Of a stretch of 64,000 nucleotides of DNA, positions 34,665-43,823 are shown one piece after another. A program made the translations under genes and the position numbers. The stretch lies in NCBI GenBank assembly GCA_050633325.1, contig JBOEGH010000004.1, forward strand, positions 186,001 to 250,000, read 5' to 3'. The stretch is from UBA1672 sp050633325 (GTDB lineage: Bacteria > Pseudomonadota > Alphaproteobacteria > Micavibrionales > Micavibrionaceae). The notes beneath the pieces were generated by a model, which did not search any database, had not been told where the DNA came from, and saw only the letters and a list, made by a program, of their open reading frames with translations. Positions within the stretch are counted from its first letter, which is position 1. The number at the start of each line of letters is the position of its first letter.

Positions 34665-35723
34665 TTATTTTTTAATTCCTAACGGATCATCTGGATCTGT
34701 TCCATCCATAAATTGCTTTTTACGGTCTTGGTTTGTTGTTTGATAAACAAGGCCTATCCAACTGGCAAGTATGCTGCGCGCGCTGTCTGTCCATGTGTTC
34801 TCCATAATATGACATAGATCATTGTTTAACGTGACAAGGTTTTCGTTAGTTGCATTTTCAAAGTCGTATATATTCAGTTTTTCAATGGCTTCGTCGTTAA
34901 AGTAGTTCTCAGGTAAAGGAGGTAAGTTTTCGCGTTTGCCGGAGTGAAAGAGCATGATTTCGCGCTGATATTCTTTTAACAGGCTTATTGCATCATATTC
35001 AGGGTGTCCTTGCATACATACCAACCTGAATCCGTCGGAGCTAACAGCTATATGGGTTCCGGCGTCTTCTGACGATATCAATGTGCTCATTCCTGCTCTT
35101 TTAAATTGCTCAGATGTTATGGCATTGTGCCTAGAATGAGGTACATCAAAGACAGTATTCATATTTCGAACAAGTGGATGGTGTCTATCAACGACCTTAT
35201 GCTTGTATACTCCCCATAATTTTCCATCAGGCAATGATGACCTTTTTTCATTATAACGCAGCTGCATTATGGCATGTGTAGCAAGACAAGAGCACAGTGT
35301 TGATACTACGTTATCATGTGCCCAAGATATGACGTCATTCAAGGGGTTCCAAAATGGCTCATCTTCCAAATTTTCGCCGGAAACATTCGCTCCGGTTATT
35401 ATTAGTGCGTCAAGACCGTTTTCTTTGATTTGCTCAAAGGTCTCGTAATGGTTGTTTATGTATTCTGTGGCTTTGTCACTGCGTACCAATTCAGGAAGAG
35501 TGAAGGGGTGGATATATAGTTGAGCAATTTGATTACTTTCCCCGACCAAGCGAAAGAATTGACGCTCGGTTGCGGTTAGTGCTGCATCAGGCATCATATT
35601 TAATAAACCTACATGCATTTCTCTTATATCCTGCTGTTGCGCGCGCTTTGGTGGTAGTATTGTGCGGCCCTCATCTGCAAGGCGTTTAAATGTCGGTAAA
35701 TCTTTATAGGCAACAAGAGGCAT
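34665..35723 (-). CDS. metA: Homoserine O-succinyltransferase/acetyltransferase MetA
   Basis: 352 residues from the ATG at 35721-35723; a longer frame to 35894 overlaps the divergent chorismate mutase gene and was rejected. The start MPLVAYKDLPTFKRLADEG fits MetA. The catalytic Cys is in CSCLATHA (second Cys by alignment to the MetA CWAAQA region), and the catalytic His is near GHPEYD. It acylates homoserine in methionine synthesis. The choice between acetyl and succinyl donor cannot be read from sequence alone. Confidence 0.88.
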   Translation of the reverse strand: MPLVAYKDLPTFKRLADEGRTILPPKRAQQQDIREMHVGLLNMMPDAALTATERQFFRLVGESNQIAQLYIHPFTLPELVRSDKATEYINNHYETFEQIKENGLDALIITGANVSGENLEDEPFWNPLNDVISWAHDNVVSTLCSCLATHAIMQLRYNEKRSSLPDGKLWGVYKHKVVDRHHPLVRNMNTVFDVPHSRHNAITSEQFKRAGMSTLISSEDAGTHIAVSSDGFRLVCMQGHPEYDAISLLKEYQREIMLFHSGKRENLPPLPENYFNDEAIEKLNIYDFENATNENLVTLNNDLCHIMENTWTDSARSILASWIGLVYQTTNQDRKKQFMDGTDPDDPLGIKK

Positions 35724-35800
35724 TGATGTGTAAGTTCCATTTGATTTATATATATGCAGTATGCAATAACTCTTGTTTAAAGTGAGATAAAAAGAGCACG

Positions 35801-36643
35801 ATGTCAAAAAAATTAAGTGAAATACGCGTTGAAATAGACTCAATCGATAATCAGGTACATGATTTATTGATGCGTCGTGCCGATTTAGTTTCATCTGTTG
35901 CTATGGCAAAGAAAAAAGAGGGACTGCAAATAGTTCACCCCGCGCGTGAGGCAAAGCTGATGCGCAGGTTGCTGTCTCGTCACAGAGAGCCATTACCTCG
36001 TGCAACTGTTGTTCGCATTTGGCGTGAATTGATTAGCTCAGTATCGCTATTACAAACAGGGTTGAGTGTGGTTGTTTCTTCTGATGGTGATGGGCGGTGT
36101 GCTTACTGGGATGTTGCCAAGAACTATTTCGGTAGCGCGATTCCAATGAAAAAGGTGAATGGTGAGGCCAATACTATTGATGAGGTCAGAAGCGGAGATG
36201 CTTACTTTGCTGTGCTTTCATGGCCTGATTTAGAGGATAGTTCACCATGGTGGGGTACTTTTATAGAGCAAGAGGAAAGTGATGATTCTCTGTCGATTAT
36301 ATGCGCATTACCCTATGGTAAGAGCGGTGATTTAGGTGATGAAATTGATAATCGTGCAGTAATTATATCAAAGATTGATTTTATGCCCTCTGATAATGAT
36401 GTGAGTTTTGTCGGGTGTAAGATTAACACCCAGATAAGTCGTGATCGTATTAAAGATATTGCAAAGGATGCCGGATTTTCCGTTTTAAACTTATTCAGTG
36501 GAAATGGCAGTTACTTAGTGGAAGTAGAAGGTTTTCATGATGAAAACTCTGAAGAGATTAGTAATCTACGCAATGCTTTTGGCGATGAATGTTTATATTG
36601 CAAGGCCGTCGGCGGATATCCGGTAATTCCGGATATTTCCTGA
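35801..36643 (+). CDS. Chorismate mutase with C-terminal regulatory-like domain
   Basis: 280 residues. An AroQ-type helical domain is at the N-terminus (EIRVEIDSIDNQVHDLLMRR, VHPAREAKLMRRLL), followed from about residue 85 by a domain like the periplasmic-binding-type fold seen in prephenate dehydratases but without its clear catalytic motif. This architecture is common in alphaproteobacteria, where the gene is followed by hisC and a prephenate or arogenate dehydrogenase. Here hisC is missing and tyrC follows after 43 bp. Confidence 0.83.
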   Translation: MSKKLSEIRVEIDSIDNQVHDLLMRRADLVSSVAMAKKKEGLQIVHPAREAKLMRRLLSRHREPLPRATVVRIWRELISSVSLLQTGLSVVVSSDGDGRCAYWDVAKNYFGSAIPMKKVNGEANTIDEVRSGDAYFAVLSWPDLEDSSPWWGTFIEQEESDDSLSIICALPYGKSGDLGDEIDNRAVIISKIDFMPSDNDVSFVGCKINTQISRDRIKDIAKDAGFSVLNLFSGNGSYLVEVEGFHDENSEEISNLRNAFGDECLYCKAVGGYPVIPDIS

Positions 36644-36686
36644 AACCCAGAAAACGCATTATAAACATTAATTGAGAGAATTTAAT

Positions 36687-37559
36687 ATGATTGATAAAAT
36701 TACAATTATTGGCATGGGCTTAATTGGATCATCCATCGCCAGAAATATACAACAAAATAAACTTGCAAATACTTTGGTCGCCGCAGACAGAAGTGAAGCG
36801 GTGTGTGAAAAAGTAGCTGAGCTTGGAATAGCCGATATCGTAACTGATGACCTTGTTCGCGGGGTTGAAGATTCAGATATGGTTATTCTTTGTGTTCCTG
36901 TTGGCGCCATGTCACCTGTCGTGGAATTGATTGCACCGTATTTAAAGGATGGTGCAATCCTAACCGATACTGGTTCTGTTAAGGAGTCGGTAATTAACTC
37001 TATAAAGCCGTTTTGCCGTTCTGATATAGAGATAGTGCCAGCACACCCGATTGCGGGTACTGAATTTTCTGGCCCCGAGGCAGGATTTGCAGAGTTATTT
37101 GATCAACGCTGGTGTATATTGACACCGTTGCCTGAGACTAGCATCAAGGCAGTGGAAAAAGTAACCAAATTGTGGGAGGGATGCGGATCTATCGTAGAGA
37201 TTATGGACGCAAAACATCATGATCTTGTTTTGGGTGTAACATCGCATTTACCACATCTAATCGCATACACAATTGTTGGTACTGCAAATGATTTGGAAGA
37301 CGATATAAAATCTGAGGTGATTAAGTATTCTGCCAGTGGCTTTAGAGACTTTACCCGTATAGCTGCGTCTGATCCAACTATGTGGCGTGATGTTTTTTTG
37401 AATAATAAAGAATCTGTTTTGGAAATTCTACAAAGATTCACAGAGGACCTTACGTCGTTACAGCGTGCTATCCGCAAAGGAGACGGAGATTACCTTTATA
37501 AAAGCTTTGATGATACGCGTGCTATCCGCAAGGAAATAATAGATCAAGGCCAGGGCTGA
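36687..37559 (+). CDS. tyrC: Prephenate/arogenate dehydrogenase
   Basis: 290 residues from the ATG at 36687 with GAGAG upstream; a TTG at 36672 opens the longest frame. The NAD-binding motif GMGLIGSSIAR, the PAHPIAGTEFSG and SHLPHLIAY segments and the GFRDFTRIA motif are characteristic. It makes tyrosine from prephenate or arogenate. With the chorismate mutase it forms an aromatic amino acid module. Confidence 0.92.
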   Translation: MIDKITIIGMGLIGSSIARNIQQNKLANTLVAADRSEAVCEKVAELGIADIVTDDLVRGVEDSDMVILCVPVGAMSPVVELIAPYLKDGAILTDTGSVKESVINSIKPFCRSDIEIVPAHPIAGTEFSGPEAGFAELFDQRWCILTPLPETSIKAVEKVTKLWEGCGSIVEIMDAKHHDLVLGVTSHLPHLIAYTIVGTANDLEDDIKSEVIKYSASGFRDFTRIAASDPTMWRDVFLNNKESVLEILQRFTEDLTSLQRAIRKGDGDYLYKSFDDTRAIRKEIIDQGQG

Positions 37560-37610
37560 CACTTTATGTGTGAATTTGTGTTGTGTGTTTAACTTAGTTT
37601 TGAGTGATTA

Positions 37611-38324
37611 ATGTTTTTATCATTTATTGATTTACTTGTTGTTTCATGGTTTTTCTTTCTTTGGATTGGTTACTCTATATTTTCCAGAAAGAAGGATAAA
37701 AAGGGTGAAACCCTCGCGATACAGCTATATAGATATCGTAAAGAGTGGGCAAAGAATGTTGTTAGATCAAAGACGACAAGAATACATGATGCGGCAATTC
37801 TTCAAAGTTTAAGTGGTATGGCAAACTTTCTTGCTACTACTTGTATTTTTACTATTGCAGGTTTGATTGCGGTTGCTTCGAAGGTAAATGTGATCAGTGA
37901 GGTGTTGGAAAATTACCCGATTGTTTATCCAACCTCTTCAGGTGAAATAATGCTTAAAATATTGTTTTTGTGTTTGATTTTTATGGCGGCATTTTTCCGT
38001 CTTACATGGGCAATTAGGCAGTTTTCTATATGCGCGATCATGCTGGGGGCTGCTCCTTTTGCTAATTCTGATGATTTAGACGAAAATCAAAAAGCGTATG
38101 CGAAGCAGATGGCAAAAATTAATGATATAGCAGGACATGATTTTAACTATGGTTTGCGTTCTTTCTATTATGGTTTTGCAGTGTTGTTTTGGTTTGTTCA
38201 CCCGTTGGCCTTTGCATTTGCAAGCCTAGTCGTAACATTGGAACTATACCATCAAGATTTTAGGTCTAATGTATCTTCATTTTTGGTTAGAGGACTGTTC
38301 TGGGATAATAAGAAGAATAATTAA
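37611..38324 (+). CDS. DUF599-family membrane protein
   Basis: 237 residues with about four hydrophobic helices (FLSFIDLLVVSWFFFLWIGYS, FLATTCIFTIAGLIAVAS, ILFLCLIFMAAFFRLTWAIRQ, and a helix near SFYYGFAVLFWFVHPL). The RQFSICAIMLGAAP segment matches DUF599 proteins. Function unknown. It overlaps the PlsC-DUF2125 gene by 4 bp at their 3' ends. Confidence 0.82.
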   Translation: MFLSFIDLLVVSWFFFLWIGYSIFSRKKDKKGETLAIQLYRYRKEWAKNVVRSKTTRIHDAAILQSLSGMANFLATTCIFTIAGLIAVASKVNVISEVLENYPIVYPTSSGEIMLKILFLCLIFMAAFFRLTWAIRQFSICAIMLGAAPFANSDDLDENQKAYAKQMAKINDIAGHDFNYGLRSFYYGFAVLFWFVHPLAFAFASLVVTLELYHQDFRSNVSSFLVRGLFWDNKKNN

Positions 38325-39757
38325 TCTTGTTCTGGTAGTTCCATTATTTTTAATGGGCCAAGATATATTTTGTTTTTATCACTCGTTAGTGTGGTTTCAA
38401 CCAACCCATCTTTTTCCAATGCCGTTAAAGCAACACCAACAAACATGGCCGCTTTTGCTTTTACTATTTTCCTGACTATAAGCTCGGTTAGGAATGGTTG
38501 ATAGTTCTCAATACCCAATGATAGGTTTATTACAGGATGTGGTGATTCTCCTGAATCTATAGTGCCTGAAACATACCCTTTTGTTTTTCCTGCGCTAAGG
38601 GTCGCATGCATAATGGTTAAAACTTTATCTTTCTTCGATATTTGAGCATCTAAAGAGTTAAATGAAAGTGGTCTTGGCCATTTAGGTGAATGTATATGGA
38701 TCGCACCGACCTGTATGTCTATAGGCATACCTATAAGTGGCCAGCCCTGTGCGTTTATAAAGTCTATTTGTATTTGTTCTTTTGATACGGTTTTTATTGT
38801 TTGTTTACCTACAGAAAGTTTTATTTTTCCCGGAAATCCTTTGACTATTGGTGGATTGAAGCTGTGCTCAGTGATAGACGGGTCTGATGATAATTCTGAT
38901 AAAGAGTCTGTAATAGACTTCTTAGTGAAATGAGCAGCAGTGAACCAGAATGCGGTGTAAATTAAGCATAATGTTACAGATATTGTGATTAATGTTTTTG
39001 TTAATGTGGAAGATGTTGGAATGGTTCTTATCCCTTCTTTTACCAAATCATTTGATTTGTTTTCTATAGTTGTTTCTATTTGTTTTAATGTATCTGATGC
39101 ATTATCTGATACTTTTATTGCTGGCATAAATTCGAATATTACTTTGCCTGGCTTTTTACACCATTTTTGTCTTGGTTGAAATAACCCTGTATTCAAAGCC
39201 ATAGGAATAATAGGGAGTTTAGTCGCTTGTTCTATTCTGATTATTCCTATTTTATATGGTTTGTCTTTGGCTGTCGTTTCGGTAGTAACTCTAGTTCCTT
39301 GAGGGAATATAACGATAGGACGGTTTTGTTCCGCAACGTGTTTTGCCCCGTCTTGAATTGATTTTATAGCTGACTTTGGGCTGGATCTGTCTATTGCTAT
39401 TACATCGCTTTTCTTTAAATACCATCCCCATAGAGGTATTTTAAACAACTCTTTTTTCAAAACAATTGCAGGGTCATTAAACAATATATGTAGTTTTAAG
39501 GTTTCATAGGCAGATTGATGTTTCGCAGCAATTATATACGCACCGTTATTCGGAAGGTTTTCTTTTCCTCTAACTTCATATGTTAGGCCCAGAATATATT
39601 TTTCTAAGAATGCGGTTGTGTAACAAAACCCCATAACCACGCCTAAGAATACGCGCCTTGGCAAGAATAGCGTTGGTAGTAAAACAACGCAGCTTATCCC
39701 AGTTAGTATATAGAATGAAATGTTAAACACGGTAGAGCGTATGAAAAATCTAGGCAT
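38321..39757 (-). CDS. PlsC-type acyltransferase fused to a DUF2125-like domain
   Basis: 478 residues. The N-terminal half (about 1-245) is an acyltransferase of the 1-acylglycerol-3-phosphate acyltransferase group: KHQSAYE with an HX4E motif (His80, Glu85; this variant is usual in alphaproteobacteria) and FPQGTR at 151-156. A membrane helix at about 253-275 leads into a domain like DUF2125 (NPPIVKGFPGKIKLSV; GWPLIGMPIDIQVGAIHIHSPKWPRP; VSGTIDSG). In related genomes these two are usually separate neighbouring genes. The frame is unbroken, so this looks like a real fusion, linking phospholipid synthesis to an envelope domain. Confidence 0.78.
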   Translation of the reverse strand: MPRFFIRSTVFNISFYILTGISCVVLLPTLFLPRRVFLGVVMGFCYTTAFLEKYILGLTYEVRGKENLPNNGAYIIAAKHQSAYETLKLHILFNDPAIVLKKELFKIPLWGWYLKKSDVIAIDRSSPKSAIKSIQDGAKHVAEQNRPIVIFPQGTRVTTETTAKDKPYKIGIIRIEQATKLPIIPMALNTGLFQPRQKWCKKPGKVIFEFMPAIKVSDNASDTLKQIETTIENKSNDLVKEGIRTIPTSSTLTKTLITISVTLCLIYTAFWFTAAHFTKKSITDSLSELSSDPSITEHSFNPPIVKGFPGKIKLSVGKQTIKTVSKEQIQIDFINAQGWPLIGMPIDIQVGAIHIHSPKWPRPLSFNSLDAQISKKDKVLTIMHATLSAGKTKGYVSGTIDSGESPHPVINLSLGIENYQPFLTELIVRKIVKAKAAMFVGVALTALEKDGLVETTLTSDKNKIYLGPLKIMELPEQD

Positions 39758-39765
39758 TGTTATGT

Positions 39766-40320
39766 TTAACCTTTGTTACTTATTGTCAGAATAGTAATAC
39801 GAAACAGTGTTTTATTGTATTCGCTAAACGTTATTTTCCAGAACTTTTTGCTGAAAAACTGGTTATCATTTTCTTTAACAGGGTGTGGAATTATTTCTAT
39901 GTTAGGGATTGTATTGTTAAATTCCATAAATGCTCGCTTCATATGGTAGGCGGAGGTAACTAATCTAATGGATTTAATATCTTCTTGTTTGATCCATTCC
40001 TTTGTTTCCAGAGCATTCTCTATAGTTGTTCTTGCCTTATGGCCAAGTGTTATGCAGCAATCATTAACGTCTGTAATGTCACTTTTCTTAACATCTTTAT
40101 GAACTCCGGTAATGAATAAGTTTATAGATAGCCCATTTGAAAATAGTGATAATCCGGTTTTTATACGGCTATGACCACCAGTTAAAACAACGATAGCATC
40201 AGTTTTCGTATGTGGCTTTGCTATTGGCTGATATTTTAAATGGACGATGAACGACGCATATCCACCCAGCCAAAGAGTGATGGTAATAAGTAATGTGTAT
40301 TTTATGAATTTGTTAAACAT
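39766..40320 (-). CDS. YdcF/DUF218-family protein
   Basis: 184 residues from the ATG at 40318-40320; a longer frame runs into ftsX. One N-terminal membrane helix (KYTLLITITLWLGGYASFI) precedes the DUF218 domain, with DAIVVLTGGHSRI, an ENALETKEWI segment and SIRLVTSAYHMKRAFMEF. Members include YdcF and ElyC, linked to envelope biogenesis; the role here is unknown. It lies between ftsX and plsC on the same strand, as in related genomes. Confidence 0.8.
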   Translation of the reverse strand: MFNKFIKYTLLITITLWLGGYASFIVHLKYQPIAKPHTKTDAIVVLTGGHSRIKTGLSLFSNGLSINLFITGVHKDVKKSDITDVNDCCITLGHKARTTIENALETKEWIKQEDIKSIRLVTSAYHMKRAFMEFNNTIPNIEIIPHPVKENDNQFFSKKFWKITFSEYNKTLFRITILTISNKG

Positions 40321-40331
40321 AGTTGTATCTT

Positions 40332-41327
40332 TTACGGTATTTTCGACAAATTTCGCAAGACTGTAAATCGTGATGCAATAGTTGCAATAATTGAAGCCAT
40401 GATTGGGATAGAGCATAAAGCTAATATTCCTATTATGCTTATTTCTATCGCAGGAATAAGTGTAGTATCAGAATGGCGAGATGATACAATGATCACTATT
40501 GTTGTAAGAAATCCTATTACAGTTCCTATTACACCACCTTTTAGTGAAAGAACCATGGCATGGCGTTGGAATTGTCTTGCAATATAGTGATCAGTAGCGC
40601 CAATAGCGTGCAGCAATAATATTTCTTTTTTGTGTATTGCCAGTCTTGTTCTTACCCCTGCGGTAATTGCTATGACTGTTACCCCGACAATTGTTAGGGT
40701 AATAAAAATAGATAATAATTTTAGTGTTTTTGCGAAGTTTATTAAATCAGAGAGCCATTCATGGTGCGTTTCAATATATGCATATTTTGATATTTTTTTG
40801 ATATCACTTCTAAGCGTGTTTAAGCTTTTTGCGTCTGCGCGGTGCAGCTCTATTGCTATTAAGCCGGGAAGAGGGATGTCGTTTAAAGTCAGGTTATCTC
40901 CTATCCACGGAGATATCAGCTCTTGTATCTCAGAATTTGTTAAAACGGACATAGATTTTATAAGTGGGTTTCCTTTTAAGGATTTTGAAATTTTCTGTGT
41001 TTCTTTTCTTACAGTATTATTAGATAGAAGATGCCCTTCCTTTGTCTCTACTGCTATTTCAATTGTTAGCTTGTTTTCCAATCCCGATGACCATCTATGT
41101 GTCATATTATTTAATGCGAATGTACCACTGCACGCCAACACACTTAGAAAGCTCATTAATGCAATAAGAAGCATTAGGAATCTAGAGTCTTCGCTTTTAT
41201 CTAGTGGTAGATCATGATCACGAAACCCTAAACTCTCTCGCGATTTTAAAATTAATGGAGAATGTTTAAGAGAGCTAACTAAGCTTTTAGTGCTCTGTTT
41301 CAAGTTGTTTGTTATTTTAGAAAACAT
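40332..41327 (-). CDS. ftsX: FtsX, cell-division ABC transporter permease
   Basis: 331 residues. An N-terminal cytoplasmic part is followed by a first helix (FLMLLIALMSFLSVLACSGTF), a periplasmic domain (roughly 90-215) and three C-terminal helices (LLSIFITLTIVGVTVIAITAGV, VIGFLTTIVIIVSS, IGILALCSIPIMASIIATIAS). FtsX with FtsE controls septal murein hydrolases through periplasmic partners. It overlaps ftsE by 11 bp. Confidence 0.9.
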   Translation of the reverse strand: MFSKITNNLKQSTKSLVSSLKHSPLILKSRESLGFRDHDLPLDKSEDSRFLMLLIALMSFLSVLACSGTFALNNMTHRWSSGLENKLTIEIAVETKEGHLLSNNTVRKETQKISKSLKGNPLIKSMSVLTNSEIQELISPWIGDNLTLNDIPLPGLIAIELHRADAKSLNTLRSDIKKISKYAYIETHHEWLSDLINFAKTLKLLSIFITLTIVGVTVIAITAGVRTRLAIHKKEILLLHAIGATDHYIARQFQRHAMVLSLKGGVIGTVIGFLTTIVIIVSSRHSDTTLIPAIEISIIGILALCSIPIMASIIATIASRFTVLRNLSKIP

Positions 41328-42021
41328 TGCGAATCTTTTGTGCTATTGGATTGTTTGGTGATTGCGTGGTGTGAAGCTGTCCATTTCCAAGCATAAGGCA
41401 TGGATGGCCAAATTGTTCTATTATTTGTGTGTTATGTGTTGCAATTACAATTGTCGTTCCCATGCGGTTTAATTGTTCGAATAACCCCATTAATCTGAAA
41501 CCTATTTCATCATCAAGGTTACCTGTAGGCTCATCAGCAAGTAGTAATTTGGGGCGGGCTATAACGGCACGAGCAATTGCAACGCGCTGTTGTTGGCCAC
41601 CTGATAAAGTGGGAGGAAGACTGTTTTTATGATCTTGCAAGCCGACCCAGTCCAGCAGCTCGTTAACATGATCAGTTATGTTATCTGTGCTTTCACCTAT
41701 TATACGAAGGGGAAGGGCAACATTATCGAATATAGATAAATGGTTTAAAAGTCTGAAATCTTGAAAAACAACTCCTATGCGCTGTCGCAGGGGGAATAGC
41801 TCCTCTCGCTTTAGAGATGATATATTCTTGCCAAACATTGTGATTTTACCGTTTGTCGGCATGTTTCCTAATGACATAAGATTCATTAGAGATGTCTTTC
41901 CTGAACCGCTTGCGCCTGTAAGGAAATGGTACGAACCTGATTTGAGTGTAAAGTTAATATCACGAAGAATTTCGTCTCCGTTACTATTATATTTAAACCC
42001 TATGTTATCGAATTTTATCAT
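41317..42021 (-). CDS. ftsE: FtsE, cell-division ABC transporter ATPase
   Basis: 234 residues. Walker A GASGSGKT is at 36-43, the signature LSGGQQQRVAIARA follows, and Walker B LLLADEPTGNLD. With FtsX it couples ATP hydrolysis to peptidoglycan hydrolase control at the septum. It overlaps ftsX by 11 bp and starts one base before the upstream helical-repeat gene ends, so the block is an operon. Confidence 0.94.
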   Translation of the reverse strand: MIKFDNIGFKYNSNGDEILRDINFTLKSGSYHFLTGASGSGKTSLMNLMSLGNMPTNGKITMFGKNISSLKREELFPLRQRIGVVFQDFRLLNHLSIFDNVALPLRIIGESTDNITDHVNELLDWVGLQDHKNSLPPTLSGGQQQRVAIARAVIARPKLLLADEPTGNLDDEIGFRLMGLFEQLNRMGTTIVIATHNTQIIEQFGHPCLMLGNGQLHTTQSPNNPIAQKIRNVF

Positions 42022-42022
42022 G

Positions 42023-42772
42023 TCAGTGTTTTACATCCCGTGGGGTTTGTTTATCCAGAATATATTGCATTGATTGTGTCTTTTTATAAGGGTTTGTTAT
42101 TGAGTTTGCAGCGGTGTATGCGTCTTCAAACTCACCGTTGTCGGATAATATTTTTGACACAGTAGCGTAGGCTTTATTTCTGAAAGAAAGACTGTTTATT
42201 TTCTCAATACTTTTTTGAGCAGCTGTAAATCTAAGTTTTTCTGCCTGTATTTCTGCTGTCTCACCATAGGCCTTGTTACGTAATGCATTGTTACTCATTT
42301 CTGATGCGGTTTTCCACGCACCTTCATCATCTTTTGCGAATGCTTGTGCCATTGCGATATAAGTTAATGCAATCGCGTATGAAGGTGGATGTGATATTTT
42401 TTCTGCTTCTTCGCGCAAAGATATAAACATGTTTACCAAGTTTTCTTTTTTGTATTCTTTATGTGCTATCGCCATTCCGATGCCACGTATTGTCATGGCT
42501 TTGGTATCTGGAGTTTGTATTTTAGATATAGTTTCTAATGCCAAGGAAAAATTACCATCGAATGCATGGGATTTAGCAATCTCACGATATGTTTGGTCGC
42601 GCCATGAAATATTATTTATTAATGCGGCATTATTTGTCATATGGTCAATGATGCATGCTCTATCATTAACTGAACAAGTGATAGCAGGGGATTCTTCTTT
42701 GGCATGTAAGTTTGTGTTAAAAATTATAAAAAACAAAAAAATCGGCAAAAAACATGTGATTTTATGATACAT
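42023..42772 (-). CDS. Exported helical-repeat (TPR-like) protein upstream of ftsE
   Basis: 249 residues from the ATG at 42770-42772; a frame to 42865 overlaps the divergent zinc-ribbon gene. The signal peptide is MYHKITCFLPIFLFFIIFNTNLHA. The mature protein repeats pairs of helices with the pattern of TPRs (ISWRDQTYREIAKSHAFDGNFSLAL, NKAYGETAEIQAEK, NKAYATVSKILSDNGEFEDAY). I recognise no named family. It ends one base before ftsE starts, so it is probably co-expressed with FtsEX and may be a periplasmic partner. That link is inference. Confidence 0.65.
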   Translation of the reverse strand: MYHKITCFLPIFLFFIIFNTNLHAKEESPAITCSVNDRACIIDHMTNNAALINNISWRDQTYREIAKSHAFDGNFSLALETISKIQTPDTKAMTIRGIGMAIAHKEYKKENLVNMFISLREEAEKISHPPSYAIALTYIAMAQAFAKDDEGAWKTASEMSNNALRNKAYGETAEIQAEKLRFTAAQKSIEKINSLSFRNKAYATVSKILSDNGEFEDAYTAANSITNPYKKTQSMQYILDKQTPRDVKH

Positions 42773-42845
42773 ATTATATTCCTGCGTTGTTAGCCTGACT
42801 TTATTTGTACTAAACTCATCTAAGAAAGAGAAGAACTGGATTGCA

Positions 42846-43823
42846 ATGATTCTGACTTGTCCCAATTGTAGTGGTCAATTTAACATTGATGATAAACTTA
42901 TCGGCGAAAATGGTCGTAAGGTTAAGTGTTCTTCGTGTTCTGAAATTTGGTTTCAAAAACTTGAACTTTCTGATGTTGAAGAAGAGGTCGAGGAAACTCC
43001 TTTAACAGAGGACGCTTTAAACAGTATTGAAGAGGCGGAGGACGAAGATGACTTTATGTTTGAAGTTGATCTCGTTGAAGATGATGCTGTTGACGAAGGG
43101 GAAGAAGATCAATTAGACAGTGTTAGCGATGAAGATGAACACGATGATATGATCTCGTTGGAATCAATAAAACGCGCAGTTGAACTTCACGATTCTAAAT
43201 TTAATAATGATAGTAAAAGCAAGCCATTAGGTTATGGGGTGGCCGCGTTGTTTTTTGTTTTTACTCTTATTTTGCTATTGATTAACAGTAGCTATTTTCT
43301 AAGCAAATACCCATCTACTAATGCTTTTTATACGATGTTTGGTATTAATTTAGAAATCCCGGGTAAAGGATTGGTCTTTGATGGTTTGGTAGCCGAAGAT
43401 AATGGTGAAACAATTACGGTTAGTGGTCGTATAATTAACCTTGAGTCCGAGACGGTTAATGTCCCAGTAATTGAAGCATCGTTGAATAATGGGGCCGGCG
43501 ATTCTTTATCACAATGGTATATTCAACCACCACAAGACAATATTGATGGTGAGGGAGATATTTCATTCCATTCTGTTTACTACAAGCCTGATGACGCAGG
43601 GGCGCATTCTGGTGGAGATGGTAATAATCATAAAAATATTGGTGAAGGTCAGGTGCAGATAAGGTTTTCTTTGCTATCTAAAACTGGCGCAACAGACGAC
43701 GGAAATAGCTCCTCTCATCATCAGGACGCTCAAAATCACCAGAGCGCTCACGAAGAGTCTTCAGGATCTCATCGACCTTCTTCTTCTGAGCAGCATCAGG
43801 AACCTTCACATTCTGATCACTAG
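42846..43823 (+). CDS. MJ0042-type zinc-ribbon membrane protein with His/Ser-rich tail
   Basis: 325 residues. A zinc ribbon with Cys5, Cys8, Cys28 and Cys31 (CPNCSG, CSSCSE) begins the protein; an acidic region follows, then one membrane helix at about 129-150 and a DUF3426-like extracytoplasmic domain. From about residue 278 to the end the sequence becomes Ser/His/Gln/Glu-rich (nine His in the last 38 residues). This tail is encoded on DNA that is, on the other strand, the conserved end of the DUF4175 gene (overlap 43678-43823). It may be a stop-loss extension. Confidence 0.72.
   Translation: MILTCPNCSGQFNIDDKLIGENGRKVKCSSCSEIWFQKLELSDVEEEVEETPLTEDALNSIEEAEDEDDFMFEVDLVEDDAVDEGEEDQLDSVSDEDEHDDMISLESIKRAVELHDSKFNNDSKSKPLGYGVAALFFVFTLILLLINSSYFLSKYPSTNAFYTMFGINLEIPGKGLVFDGLVAEDNGETITVSGRIINLESETVNVPVIEASLNNGAGDSLSQWYIQPPQDNIDGEGDISFHSVYYKPDDAGAHSGGDGNNHKNIGEGQVQIRFSLLSKTGATDDGNSSSHHQDAQNHQSAHEESSGSHRPSSSEQHQEPSHSDH

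Noticed and set aside
34665..35894. A longer MetA start at 35894
   Set aside because: It would overlap the divergent chorismate mutase gene, and the extra 57 residues do not resemble MetA, whose family start matches the ATG at 35723.
40630..41217. A 195-codon plus-strand frame opposite ftsX
   Set aside because: FtsX is well supported in the other frame and in an operon; the product has no recognisable pattern.
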